30,053 nucleotides of DNA from a virus: IMG/VR virus record IMGVR_UViG_3300027985_001426, positions 1 through 30,053 of that record. One strand, given 5' to 3'. Below are positions 23,772 through 30,053 of this stretch, piece after piece (the stretch's first letter is position 1; every line of letters starts with the position of its first letter). The notes beneath the pieces were generated by a model that was not told the DNA's origin, did no database searches, and saw only the letters and a program-made list of their open reading frames with translations. A program made the translations under genes and the position numbers.

Positions 23772-25499
23772 ATGACGACGCTCTCTTGTGACATACTCGT
23801 CGTTGCCGGAGGTGGCTCAGGCGGTGGCGTAGACTATGGAGGAGGCGGCGGAGGCGGTGGCGTTATTCTTCAAGAAAGCTACAGCCTTGACATGTCTAAT
23901 CTGCCACTGTCTATTAACATTGGTGCTGGTGGCGTAGACACGACAAATAACGGCAACGGAGAAAACTCCACAGTAGGGAGTTTGTTCACTGCCGTTGGTG
24001 GAGGTGGTGGCGGAGACGGCTCGCACCGTGCTGGGTATAGTGGTGGTTCTGGTGGTGGTGGTTCTGACACAAGCAGCGGCGGATCAGGAACTTCCGGTCA
24101 GGGGTATGCCGGCGGCACGGGATCACATACTACTTTGGCTTATGGTAGAGGAGGTGGCGGTGGTGGTGGAGCCAGCGAGAACGGAAGCAATGCAATCACC
24201 TCCACCGGGGCCGGTGACGGTGGCGACGGTAGGTCAATATCAATATCCGGTTCAGCTGTAACATACGGCGGTGGTGGTGGTGGCGGAACAAATGATAACT
24301 CGTCAAGTTCTCGTGGTCTTGGCGGGGCTGGTGGCGGCGGTGACGGTGGCTGGGATGGTGGAGACGGAACCGACGGAACCGACGGTCTTGGCGGCGGCGG
24401 CGGCGGTAATGGTAGGTATTCAGATGATACCTATGGGGTAGGTGGTAGCGGCGTTGTCATCATTCGGTATCTAACCTCTGCAGGTACATTCACCGGCGGC
24501 ACAATCACCTACGATGGTTCTTATACTGTTCACACGTTTCTTGCAGATGGAACCTTTGACATTGATGTTTCTACCGTCGGGGTTCAAGGCATTGGAACAA
24601 CAGTTCAGCCGGTTATGGGTGTCGGTTCTGTTGCCCCTAAATATACGATATACGGAATAGGAACCGTTGTTCAGCCAGTCACCGGAATTGGAGAGGTGCA
24701 CCCAAAATATTCCGTAAATGGTATTGGCACAGTGATCCAGCCCATCACAGGTATTGGCTCTATTGTTCCAAAATATTCCATATCCGGAATTGGCACCTTC
24801 ATAAACGCCTATACCGGAATAGGGTCCATAGTTCCTAAATATTCGATCTCTGGTATAGGAACTTTCGTCCAGGTCTTCACAGGGGTTGGTGAAGTTCACA
24901 GAGCAGCAGACGCTTACATTAACGGTATTGGAACATTTATTGATACCGTAATGGGCGTTGGTTCGGTATCCGTTAGAATCCCCATACAGGGCATACCCAC
25001 CTTTGTTTCAAATTACACCGGCGTCGGGTCTGTAGTTCCCAAATACTCAATCATAGGCAAGGGTACTTTTGTAGATAACCTCACAGGGGTAGGTGTGGCA
25101 AAGCCGCATTACTCCATTGAAGGCATAGGGACCTTTGTAGATGTTGCCAATGGTATTGGCTCCATCGTCATGAAAGTATCCGTCCAAGGAATACCAACTT
25201 ATATCCAGGTTATTAACGGTGTCGGGTCAATAGTTCCAAAGTACACCATTCAGGGCATCGGGACATTTATAGAGGTCCTGACAGGGTCTGGCCTTGTTGT
25301 ACCTCTCTTTGTTGAGCATATCCGGTTTAACAGCAAAATAACCAATGTGATAAGGGCGAATAGTAAGTTTACGGGTGTAATTTCGGATGACAGCCAAATA
25401 ACACTTACCATTAAGGCCGGCAGCCAAATGACGAGAGCGATAACATCAGACAGCAAAATAACCCGGGTAATATCCCGAAAAAGCCATGTAGGGAAATAA
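23772..25499 (+). CDS. Glycine-rich tail fibre with two tandem-repeat regions
   Basis: A 575-residue protein in three parts. Residues about 1-255 are a glycine-rich fibre domain (long Gly runs broken by Ser, Asp and Asn) with the closing signature GGSGVVIIRY and YTVHTFLADGTFDI, typical of phage adhesins in which glycine helices bundle. Residues 271-514 are eleven 22-residue repeats built on GIGTF(V/I)...TG(I/V)GS(I/V)VPKYS, predicted to be a regular beta structure. Residues 520-569 are five 10-residue repeats of the type NSKITNVIRA. It starts three bases after the previous stop with no clear ribosome site, so it is probably translated by coupling. It is likely the distal receptor-binding part of the tail. 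The repeats make copy-number change likely. Receptor type cannot be read from the sequence. Confidence 0.7.
   Translation: MTTLSCDILVVAGGGSGGGVDYGGGGGGGGVILQESYSLDMSNLPLSINIGAGGVDTTNNGNGENSTVGSLFTAVGGGGGGDGSHRAGYSGGSGGGGSDTSSGGSGTSGQGYAGGTGSHTTLAYGRGGGGGGGASENGSNAITSTGAGDGGDGRSISISGSAVTYGGGGGGGTNDNSSSSRGLGGAGGGGDGGWDGGDGTDGTDGLGGGGGGNGRYSDDTYGVGGSGVVIIRYLTSAGTFTGGTITYDGSYTVHTFLADGTFDIDVSTVGVQGIGTTVQPVMGVGSVAPKYTIYGIGTVVQPVTGIGEVHPKYSVNGIGTVIQPITGIGSIVPKYSISGIGTFINAYTGIGSIVPKYSISGIGTFVQVFTGVGEVHRAADAYINGIGTFIDTVMGVGSVSVRIPIQGIPTFVSNYTGVGSVVPKYSIIGKGTFVDNLTGVGVAKPHYSIEGIGTFVDVANGIGSIVMKVSVQGIPTYIQVINGVGSIVPKYTIQGIGTFIEVLTGSGLVVPLFVEHIRFNSKITNVIRANSKFTGVISDDSQITLTIKAGSQMTRAITSDSKITRVISRKSHVGK
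24582..25313 (+). repeat. Eleven 66-bp (22-residue) repeats in the tail fibre
   Basis: Units start every 66 bases from 24582, with six extra bases in the fifth. Each unit encodes xxGIGTFxxxxTGxGSxxPKYS. Copies 3 and 4 are most alike at protein level (both end GIGSIVPKYS), and others have diverged, for example GIPT in units 7 and 10. The variation shows an old, evolving array rather than a recent duplication. Confidence 0.9.
25329..25478 (+). repeat. Five 30-bp (10-residue) repeats at the fibre C-terminus
   Basis: Units begin at 25329, 25359, 25389, 25419 and 25449, with a truncated sixth at 25479. The pattern is (N/D/G)-S-(K/Q)-(I/F/M)-T-x-x-I-x-x, as in NSKITNVIRA and DSKITRVISR. A strict 10-residue period suggests a beta-helical or stacked-strand tip. 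It is a second repeat system, unrelated in length to the 22-residue one. Confidence 0.85.
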
Positions 25500-25502
25500 G
25501 AT

Positions 25503-25796
25503 ATGGGTAAAGTTTATGTTGGGCAAACATCGGTAAAGATTGAGGCGACGGTGGGTGAAGACCTAACCAGCGCAACGGTAAAGAGAATTTATTACAGTAA
25601 GCCATCCGGAAGCACAGGATTTTTTACTGCAACAGTAACAGATGAAGCCAATGGCGTCATGGAATATAACGTTGCATCAGAAGATGATCTTGATGAACCT
25701 GGAACATGGAAATTTCAGGCCTTTGCAACGTTTTCAGACAGCCGCAGTGCGTATGGTGAGACATTTGAGCGCAGGATTTATGCCTTATTCACTTAA
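25503..25796 (+). CDS. Small Ig-like phage protein
   Basis: A 97-residue protein with TAGGGA (25489-25494) eight bases before its ATG. The pattern MGKVYVGQTSVKIEATVGED, then SATVKRIYYSKPSGSTGFFT, and DLDEPGTWKFQAFATF resembles short phage proteins with an immunoglobulin-like beta sandwich encoded beside fibres, often compared with upper baseplate components. No membrane segment is seen. It follows the fibre gene by three bases and precedes the lysis genes. A virion-surface or fibre-accessory role is likely but inferred. Confidence 0.6.
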   Translation: MGKVYVGQTSVKIEATVGEDLTSATVKRIYYSKPSGSTGFFTATVTDEANGVMEYNVASEDDLDEPGTWKFQAFATFSDSRSAYGETFERRIYALFT

Positions 25797-25811
25797 AAGG
25801 ATCGTTTGTAA

Positions 25812-26132
25812 ATGACAGACCATGATGTTCTATATGTAAAAATAGATCAACAAAACGAGGTTTTGAAAGAATTGACCGAGCAACTAAGCAAGCTCGAAGA
25901 GGCTCTTTTAAAAATTCCAATACAGGCTAAAGATATAGAGTACATGACTATACAGATTAATGCTTTATGGAAAAAACATGATGAAAACTTTGGTCCACAT
26001 GGGGTTATAACCAAAATGAGAGATACACAAGCTGCTTGTCCGGCTGAAAGTCTTAAGCTGCAGATAAAGGTTTTATGGGGAGCCATGGGCTCAATAATTA
26101 TGTTAATGATCGGTTTAAAAATTTGGGGGTAA
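25812..26132 (+). CDS. Coiled-coil protein with C-terminal membrane anchor (XhlA-like layout)
   Basis: A 106-residue protein, AAAGGA ten bases before its ATG. Residues 1-80 are a heptad-like charged helix (VLKELTEQLSKLEEALLKIP), and residues about 88-106 are one hydrophobic segment (VLWGAMGSIIMLMIGLKI) at the extreme C-terminus. This is the layout of XhlA-type lysis accessory proteins and other small tail-anchored phage proteins. It is the first of five small genes around the lytic transglycosylase, so a role in lysis timing or membrane localisation is likely. It is not recognised as a specific family member. Confidence 0.55.
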   Translation: MTDHDVLYVKIDQQNEVLKELTEQLSKLEEALLKIPIQAKDIEYMTIQINALWKKHDENFGPHGVITKMRDTQAACPAESLKLQIKVLWGAMGSIIMLMIGLKIWG

Positions 26133-26136
26133 CATT

Positions 26137-26358
26137 ATGCCTATTACAATCAGTACATCGTTTTTCATTACATTGGTTCATACTTTTCTGGCTGTCGTTT
26201 TTCTTTATTTTGGCCTTAGATGGCTGGATAAAAAAAACGGCAACCCTTTCCAGGAAGCAATCAAAAAAATAAGAGAGGTGCCCATTGCGTGTGCTGTCTA
26301 TTACGGTCTTCGCTGGTTTGGTCTTTGCGTTCTTGTTGGCATGGTACTGTCCCGCTGA
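26137..26358 (+). CDS. Two-TM membrane protein, holin candidate
   Basis: A 73-residue protein with GGGGGT just upstream of its ATG. It has two hydrophobic segments (residues about 8-27, FFITLVHTFLAVVFLYFGL, and about 50-71, CAVYYGLRWFGLCVLVGMVL) joined by a basic loop KKNGNPFQEAIKKIREV. Size, two segments and a gene position directly before and overlapping the transglycosylase fit a class II-type holin, which would let the lysis enzyme act. No holin family signature is recognised, so this is a candidate only. The transglycosylase start lies 74 bases before this gene's end. Confidence 0.5.
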   Translation: MPITISTSFFITLVHTFLAVVFLYFGLRWLDKKNGNPFQEAIKKIREVPIACAVYYGLRWFGLCVLVGMVLSR

Positions 26359-26878
26359 GGCCAGGGTATTTTCAAACCGGTACGACAGAGATATAAAATC
26401 TGCCGTATCAATGTATTGGCCTGGTGTTGATTGGCGCTGGTGGAAGGCCCAATTATACCAGGAGTCAAAACTCGACCCAAATGCACAATCGCCTGCCGGT
26501 GCAAAAGGTTTGGCTCAGTTCATGGGGCCTACCTGGGCGGATATGCTCAAGCAATTGAAAATGGGCTTTGTTTCCCCGTTTTCTGCCAGGCATGCAATAG
26601 CTGCCGGTGCGTTTTATATGGCGAAACAAAAACTTATCTGGAACAAACGAGCCGGAAGGCCTGAGCGAGATAAGTGGCAATTGGCGCAGGCCAGCTATAA
26701 CGCCGGGGCAAAAAACTTGATAGATGCCCAAGCATGGATGGGCGGACCTCTCCTTTTTAAAGACATTATAAAAGGCCTGGTCCATATCACAGGTAAAAGA
26801 AACAGCCATGAAACCATAACGTATGTGGAACGCATAGAGCAGTGGTATAAAGAAATGGTTTTAACCAGCGAGTTTTGA
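26285..26878 (+). CDS. Secreted SLT-type lytic transglycosylase (lysis enzyme)
   Basis: A 197-residue protein read from TTG 26285, with GAGG six bases upstream. No ATG precedes the signal peptide in this frame. Residues 1-26 form a signal peptide (basic start, hydrophobic core, A-E-A cleavage site at 24-26). The catalytic domain shows QLYQESKLDPNAQSPAGAKG with the catalytic Glu at residue 60, then GLAQFMGPTW, ASYNAGAKNL and ETITYVERIEQWY. These are the conserved motifs of family 1 lytic transglycosylases, which cleave the glycan of peptidoglycan with a 1,6-anhydro product. It acts in the periplasm. It overlaps the holin candidate by 74 bases, which couples the two. A virion-borne role is less likely because of the signal peptide. 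Confidence 0.85.
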   Translation: MRVLSITVFAGLVFAFLLAWYCPAEARVFSNRYDRDIKSAVSMYWPGVDWRWWKAQLYQESKLDPNAQSPAGAKGLAQFMGPTWADMLKQLKMGFVSPFSARHAIAAGAFYMAKQKLIWNKRAGRPERDKWQLAQASYNAGAKNLIDAQAWMGGPLLFKDIIKGLVHITGKRNSHETITYVERIEQWYKEMVLTSEF

Positions 26879-26886
26879 GAGGTGAA

Positions 26887-27186
26887 ATGAAAATAGTTAA
26901 TTCTTTTTTTATGTTTATCATAGCGGCTTTGGTGGTGTATAACACCTTTGTTGTTTACCGGGTCCAGCAAAAAACAGACCTGGTGTTGAGCCAAGCGCTG
27001 TCCATTGTATCGTTGGGCCGTGGCCAAATAACTTCTTTTTCGACAGCATCTAAGAGTTTTGGTGCAACAATAATTGAAGTGCAGGCCATTATCAAAAAGG
27101 CAAATGACATCATGGACCGCGTAAATAAATTAACCGAAGCAAAGGATAACATGACTTTGCAAAAGATTTTGGAGTTTAGACGATGA
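26887..27186 (+). CDS. Membrane-anchored coiled-coil protein of the lysis cassette
   Basis: Encodes 99 residues from ATG 26887, preceded by GAGAGGTG (26877-26884). A TTG at 26875 is in frame but lies inside the stop region of the transglycosylase and before the ribosome site. One N-terminal membrane segment (residues about 5-24, SFFMFIIAALVVYNTFVVY) is followed by a helical periplasmic part. The layout is that of an inner-membrane spanin, but no partner lipoprotein gene is visible and no family is recognised. Its last codons overlap the next start (ATGA). Confidence 0.5.
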   Translation: MKIVNSFFMFIIAALVVYNTFVVYRVQQKTDLVLSQALSIVSLGRGQITSFSTASKSFGATIIEVQAIIKKANDIMDRVNKLTEAKDNMTLQKILEFRR

Positions 27187-27434
27187 AGTATTTCCTGTTA
27201 TTTCTGAAAATTCTGCCCTTGCTTAAGCAGTGCTGCCTGCAGATTGAGGAATGGTGCAAAGAGGAGGGTGAAACAAAGAACGGTGCTGAAAAGAAGGCTG
27301 CGGTTATGGAGGCCGCAGCCGAGGCGGTGTTCTCCACGCTTGATGAAAAGACAACCGGCGGCGCAAATGAGACATGGGAAAAGCTCAAGCCGCTTGCATC
27401 CAAAACCATTGACGTTCTTTGCACGTTTTTCTGA
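27183..27434 (+). CDS. Small lysis-cassette protein, hypothetical
   Basis: An 83-residue protein starting by ATGA overlap with the previous gene. A short N-terminal hydrophobic stretch (MKYFLLFLKILPLLKQC) is followed by an acidic/basic helix EEGETKNGAEKKAAVMEAAA and a C-terminal hydrophobic end IDVLCTFF. It resembles short phage proteins of about 80-110 residues with a GAEKK phrase that are encoded at the end of virion operons. Their role is not known to me. It is the last + strand gene. The 116 bases to the terminator hold only short AT-rich inverted repeats, such as GAAAGG/CCTTTC, and no supported gene. Confidence 0.5.
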   Translation: MKYFLLFLKILPLLKQCCLQIEEWCKEEGETKNGAEKKAAVMEAAAEAVFSTLDEKTTGGANETWEKLKPLASKTIDVLCTFF

Positions 27435-27550
27435 GCGGGATAAAATATCCTTGAATTAATAAAACCCTGGTGATATACAAAGAAAGGTTTTGATTTCCTT
27501 TCAATGATCCAAGCAGTACCGCCAGTTAGATTTTTTGCATTTGCCATTAC

Positions 27551-27590
27551 AAAAACCCCCGGGTTGCCTGAGCCCGGGGGTTTTTGTTTT
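27551..27590. terminator. Bidirectional terminator between converging operons
   Basis: AAAAACCCCCGGG (27551-27563) and CCCGGGGGTTTTT (27573-27585) form a perfect 13-bp stem with a nine-base loop. T runs leave the stem on both strands. It stops the virion/lysis operon from the left and, six bases after the stop of the last - strand gene, the operon from the right. Confidence 0.92.
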
Positions 27591-27596
27591 TGAGTC

Positions 27597-27836
27597 CTAC
27601 CACCCACCTTTGATTTTATGGTAAAGAGCCGGGTGGCAAATTATGGTATGGTTCAAATTGTTTATAATGGCACCAGTGCTGGGAACAAGTTTAGAGTGTT
27701 TCTTTTGATACTTCTTAACCCACCTTCTATTTTTAAGCTTCCTTGTTTGCCTCCTGGTAAAAATTCTATCCTTAAGGTCTGTGTCTAATATTACACGATA
27801 ATGGCCAAGGCGCATTGTTTCATCGGATGTAATCAT
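27597..27836 (-). CDS. Small basic hypothetical protein
   Basis: A 79-residue protein, last gene of the - strand operon, with AGGT four bases before its ATG. It is strongly basic in the middle (RRQTRKLKNRRWVKKYQKKH), which suggests nucleic-acid contact. The start MITSDETMRLGHYRVILDTD resembles short phage proteins of unknown role. It begins two bases after the DUF5131 gene stop, so the two are probably co-translated. No membrane segment or Cys cluster is seen. Confidence 0.55.
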   Translation of the reverse strand: MITSDETMRLGHYRVILDTDLKDRIFTRRQTRKLKNRRWVKKYQKKHSKLVPSTGAIINNLNHTIICHPALYHKIKGGW

Positions 27837-27838
27837 GT

Positions 27839-28519
27839 TTACCTGCCTTTATGATTAAACTCTTTTATCCTAACGCGGTATCCGTAATTGTCTTTCACAA
27901 ACACCGGTACATTGTTTGCGCGAGCAGCTTCTATCAACGAGTTTGCCCACTCCATAGGTGGTTTATCCGCCCCCTGATTTGAATCGGCGCCAATTATTAT
28001 CCAGTCAAGCTCCTTTATCAACTGCAGGATGTTTTCCGGATCGCCCAACAAAGGCTCAAATGAAACGAACCTAAAGCTATCATGAGGCACAGAAGAAAGC
28101 AGCGATGTTATATTTCCTGCTGTTCTCAGTGTCCCGTCCAACGTTGTTCCAAACCAGCAGTTTTTAAACTCTGATAGGTCGAAGCAGCTGTATTTTGTTG
28201 GGTGTTTGGTGAGGAACTGAAAAACAATGTCGGTCCTTTTTTGAGTTGACCATAAAACCTCCTCTATCCATGAGTCTGGAACCCATGCACCCCACATGTC
28301 ACCAGACGAGCCGACGAATATTTTATCCCCGGGCAAAACCTTTTTTACCCGTGCAAGCTTGCTTATTCTATCCGGGTGGAATTTCGGCTCCATAATTCCA
28401 GGGAACCTTTTTTCCATTCTCAGCATGTAGCAATATTCACACCCATGTTTACATCCTGATATGGGGTTCCATGACCAGTCTGTCCAGTCTATCTTTCCTT
28501 GACCTTGTTTATTTATCAT
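27839..28519 (-). CDS. DUF5131 (phage Gp37/Gp68) protein, Fe-S/radical-SAM-like
   Basis: Encodes 226 residues from the ATG at 28519, with AAAGG upstream. A longer frame to 28570 would run into the next gene and is not needed. The signature IDWTDWSWNPISGCKHGCEY with Cys23, Cys27 and Cys30 (C-x3-C-x2-C), then GSSGDMWGAWVPDSWIEEVL, FLTKHPTKY, and FVSFEPLLGD, matches the DUF5131/Gp37-Gp68 family. The Cys spacing is like the iron-sulphur site of radical SAM enzymes. The family's substrate has not, to my knowledge, been shown. It sits directly after an ASCH-type gene with a one-base gap, a common pairing in phages. The protein is full length for the family. Confidence 0.82.
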   Translation of the reverse strand: MINKQGQGKIDWTDWSWNPISGCKHGCEYCYMLRMEKRFPGIMEPKFHPDRISKLARVKKVLPGDKIFVGSSGDMWGAWVPDSWIEEVLWSTQKRTDIVFQFLTKHPTKYSCFDLSEFKNCWFGTTLDGTLRTAGNITSLLSSVPHDSFRFVSFEPLLGDPENILQLIKELDWIIIGADSNQGADKPPMEWANSLIEAARANNVPVFVKDNYGYRVRIKEFNHKGR

Positions 28520-28520
28520 T

Positions 28521-29228
28521 TTAAACCTTTCCGTTTTTCTGTTGTGGTTGTTCAGTAACCTCGAACTCAATAACCCAAACCCATGGGTTTTGGTCCCACC
28601 CGAAACCGCGTTTTTTATTTATGGAGTCCCATAAGTCCGGGAACCCATTCATATTTTGAGTTCTTCTACGATGTTGCTGAGTAAATCTCTTACATTGCAC
28701 TCCTTCTGCTATCGCGTCTGAATTTGTAATATCCTGTAACCGCTCCACCCTTACACCTTTAACTTTTAGCCAAATGCGGGCTGACCATTTGGGCATATAT
28801 CTTGGTGACTTCCATTTATGATCTGGTGCTCCAGACAACAAATCTTCCCACCACATACAATAATCACCAGGATATGAATCATAATCCATGGAAGGTCCGG
28901 CTCCATAATCTGTGCCAAATTTTTTTGAAAATTCATGCCATGATCTATAATATCCAGACGCCTTATAAAGAATTGCTGGTCCTTCTGTTGTATTCACATC
29001 TGCCCATGTTTCGCGCACCCAAAGCAAATCACCAAGCTTACCCATTGGGCATTTTATAATACCTTTCGGGTTAGCATCCTCTGTTTTAAATGGGATATAC
29101 GGATCGGCAACAAATACAGGTTGTGGCTTTATAACCCTCCTGGTCATGGTTTTATTGCCTGACAATATGGCCTGGACCATTGGCGCGGAAAATATTATTG
29201 GTCGCTCAATTATTTTTCGTGTTTCCAT
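28521..29228 (-). CDS. ASCH/PUA-like phage protein
   Basis: A 235-residue protein preceded by GGAGATAA directly before its ATG. The opening RPIIFSAPMVQAILSGNKTM then TRRVIKPQP (residues 9-37), with the K-T-x-T-R-R step, is characteristic of ASCH-type domains in phage genomes. Later DLLWVRETWADV, PKWSARIWLKVKGVRVERLQ, DITNSDAIAEGV and NPWVWVIEFEV complete the fold. ASCH folds bind RNA or nucleotides. The biological role of these phage versions is not established. It is coupled to the DUF5131 gene, so the two may act on the same nucleic-acid or nucleotide substrate. Confidence 0.78.
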   Translation of the reverse strand: METRKIIERPIIFSAPMVQAILSGNKTMTRRVIKPQPVFVADPYIPFKTEDANPKGIIKCPMGKLGDLLWVRETWADVNTTEGPAILYKASGYYRSWHEFSKKFGTDYGAGPSMDYDSYPGDYCMWWEDLLSGAPDHKWKSPRYMPKWSARIWLKVKGVRVERLQDITNSDAIAEGVQCKRFTQQHRRRTQNMNGFPDLWDSINKKRGFGWDQNPWVWVIEFEVTEQPQQKNGKV

Positions 29229-29558
29229 TTATCTCCTCTGCCCGCGCAAGAAACCAGCTCTCGCTTTAGGTTGTTTGTATATACAAAGTTTTTTCCTTGG
29301 GTGTATTGATATAGCCATGACTTTTCTTGGCGCAGGGCTGTAATATACCGGAGCAGTCCAGGGAGGATCGAACTTAAACATCCAAGGAGCAACGTCAGCA
29401 AGGTATGGCAATAGGCCTCTACCATCACATTCTCCAAAGATGGCAGGGTCAAATGCACCGATATTCAGATCCAAAAGTTCTTCTATAGCTGACGTTACAA
29501 TATCTCTCCAGGTCCTAACAGCGGGGCCATGACCTACCATTATTAGGTGCCCATCCAT
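29229..29558 (-). CDS. Hypothetical protein
   Basis: Encodes 109 residues from ATG 29558, chosen because AGGAG lies seven bases upstream and the preceding gene ends at 29560. A longer frame to 29633 overlaps that gene. The protein starts MDGHLIMVGHGPAVRTWRDI, has FGECDGRGLLPYLADVAPWM in the middle, and ends in a basic tail. No membrane segment is visible and I recognise no family. It lies between a zinc-binding protein and the ASCH gene in the same operon. Confidence 0.55.
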   Translation of the reverse strand: MDGHLIMVGHGPAVRTWRDIVTSAIEELLDLNIGAFDPAIFGECDGRGLLPYLADVAPWMFKFDPPWTAPVYYSPAPRKVMAISIHPRKKLCIYKQPKARAGFLRGQRR

Positions 29559-29559
29559 A

Positions 29560-30027
29560 TCAATACTCCTTTGGTTTATATTTATTACAATCTTTGCAAG
29601 CCAAGCCTTTCGACCTTTGCTTATGTGCCTCATGATTTAAACAATCATACCGGTATTCACAGTTTGAACGCGCAACCAAAATATCACAATCTGCTGGTAA
29701 GACATCCATGGGTTTTTTGGCTGGCTCCTTTCCAACCTCAGATGGATGTAAGTCTTCATCTAAAAATTCTTTGTCCGGGAGTCTTTTCCCCATAGACTGA
29801 TACTTTTTACCGCACGGGGTGCATACCCTTTTTTTGAGCTGTTTATTGCTCAACTCCATGTATGCACCACAAAGCTCACAATAAGCCTCCACATACTTTA
29901 TGGCTGCCTCTGGATGCACCGGGCAGCGTAAGCTTTTCTTCTTTTTGTTTTTTATTAAGTCGCACCTGGACCGCTGACAACCGCAAGCCATGTGATAAAT
30001 GCGAGGTTTTATTTCGCACTCGTTCAT
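29560..30027 (-). CDS. Cys-rich zinc-ribbon-like protein (start uncertain)
   Basis: Encodes 155 residues from ATG 30027. The frame stays open to the right edge of the window, with TTG at 30042, so the true start may be further upstream or outside. It is Cys-rich in pairs: CGCxxxxC, CPVH, CELCG, CTPCG, CEYRYDC and CKDC. These suggest two or more zinc ribbons with a basic linker (KNKKKKSLRC). Proteins of this kind in phages often bind nucleic acid or act as regulators, but no family is recognised. It is the first visible gene of the - strand operon. Confidence 0.55.
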   Translation of the reverse strand: MNECEIKPRIYHMACGCQRSRCDLIKNKKKKSLRCPVHPEAAIKYVEAYCELCGAYMELSNKQLKKRVCTPCGKKYQSMGKRLPDKEFLDEDLHPSEVGKEPAKKPMDVLPADCDILVARSNCEYRYDCLNHEAHKQRSKGLACKDCNKYKPKEY

Positions 30028-30053
30028 GATTTGATGGCCCAAATTAGTGCAGC

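Noticed and set aside
27176-27607. - strand frame of 143 codons across the 83-residue gene and the terminator
   Set aside because: It runs through the terminator stem and antisense to a coupled + strand gene, with no ribosome site.
1-30053. tRNA genes, integrase, attachment sites, insertion sequences
   Set aside because: No cloverleaf-like segment, recombinase signature, or terminal repeat pair was seen by eye. A tRNA scan and repeat search would settle it.

Overview
The window is a stretch of a tailed, podovirus-like bacteriophage genome, either free virus or prophage. It contains no recognisable host gene, tRNA, integrase or insertion sequence. Genes are tightly packed, with many ATGA or 1-nt junctions and good AGGAGG-type ribosome sites. 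The order is a classic virion module: capsid, adaptors, tail, ejection proteins, tail fibre, lysis. A lytic transglycosylase with a Sec-type signal peptide and several small membrane proteins point to a Gram-negative host. The sequence alone does not identify the host genus. Terminase and portal genes would lie left of the window.

Layout on the + strand: the C-terminal part of a major capsid protein (1-693), a terminator-like hairpin, a small capsid-associated gene, and a strong terminator (1208-1246). Next come a small unknown gene, a head-tail adaptor (DUF6682 type), a second adaptor-like protein and a large tail protein resembling beta-propeller nozzle proteins. After these lie short tail or fibre proteins, a tail assembly chaperone and a GNAT-like acetyltransferase. 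Three ejection-type (internal virion) proteins follow. One of them is Gly/Ala-rich with a perfect 33-bp tandem repeat and a glycine zipper.

The centre (9734-23293, 45% of the window) is a single 4519-residue 'large polyvalent' gene. It strings together a glycine-zipper region, an inorganic-pyrophosphatase-like domain, an N12-class adenine methylase fused to an SF2/SNF2-type helicase (DarB-like), an HExxH zinc-peptidase-like domain and a C-terminal LPD38-like region. By analogy with DarB and podovirus ejection proteins it is probably packaged and injected, delivering anti-restriction or take-over activities. Inside it, in another frame and behind a perfect AGGAGG, lies a probable 108-residue overlapping gene (14010-14336). 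An AT-rich insert near residue 3550 carries a perfect terminator-like hairpin.

Downstream are a small virion protein, a glycine-rich tail fibre with two different tandem-repeat systems (eleven 22-residue units, then five 10-residue units), an Ig-like small protein, and a lysis cassette: coiled coil plus TM protein, two-TM holin candidate, secreted lytic transglycosylase, membrane-anchored protein and an 83-residue protein.

A bidirectional terminator (27551-27590) separates this from a convergent - strand operon running in from the right edge: a Cys-rich zinc-binding protein, an unknown protein, an ASCH/PUA-like protein, a DUF5131 (Gp37/Gp68) protein with a CxxxCxxC cluster, and a small basic protein. 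These are probably non-structural genes.
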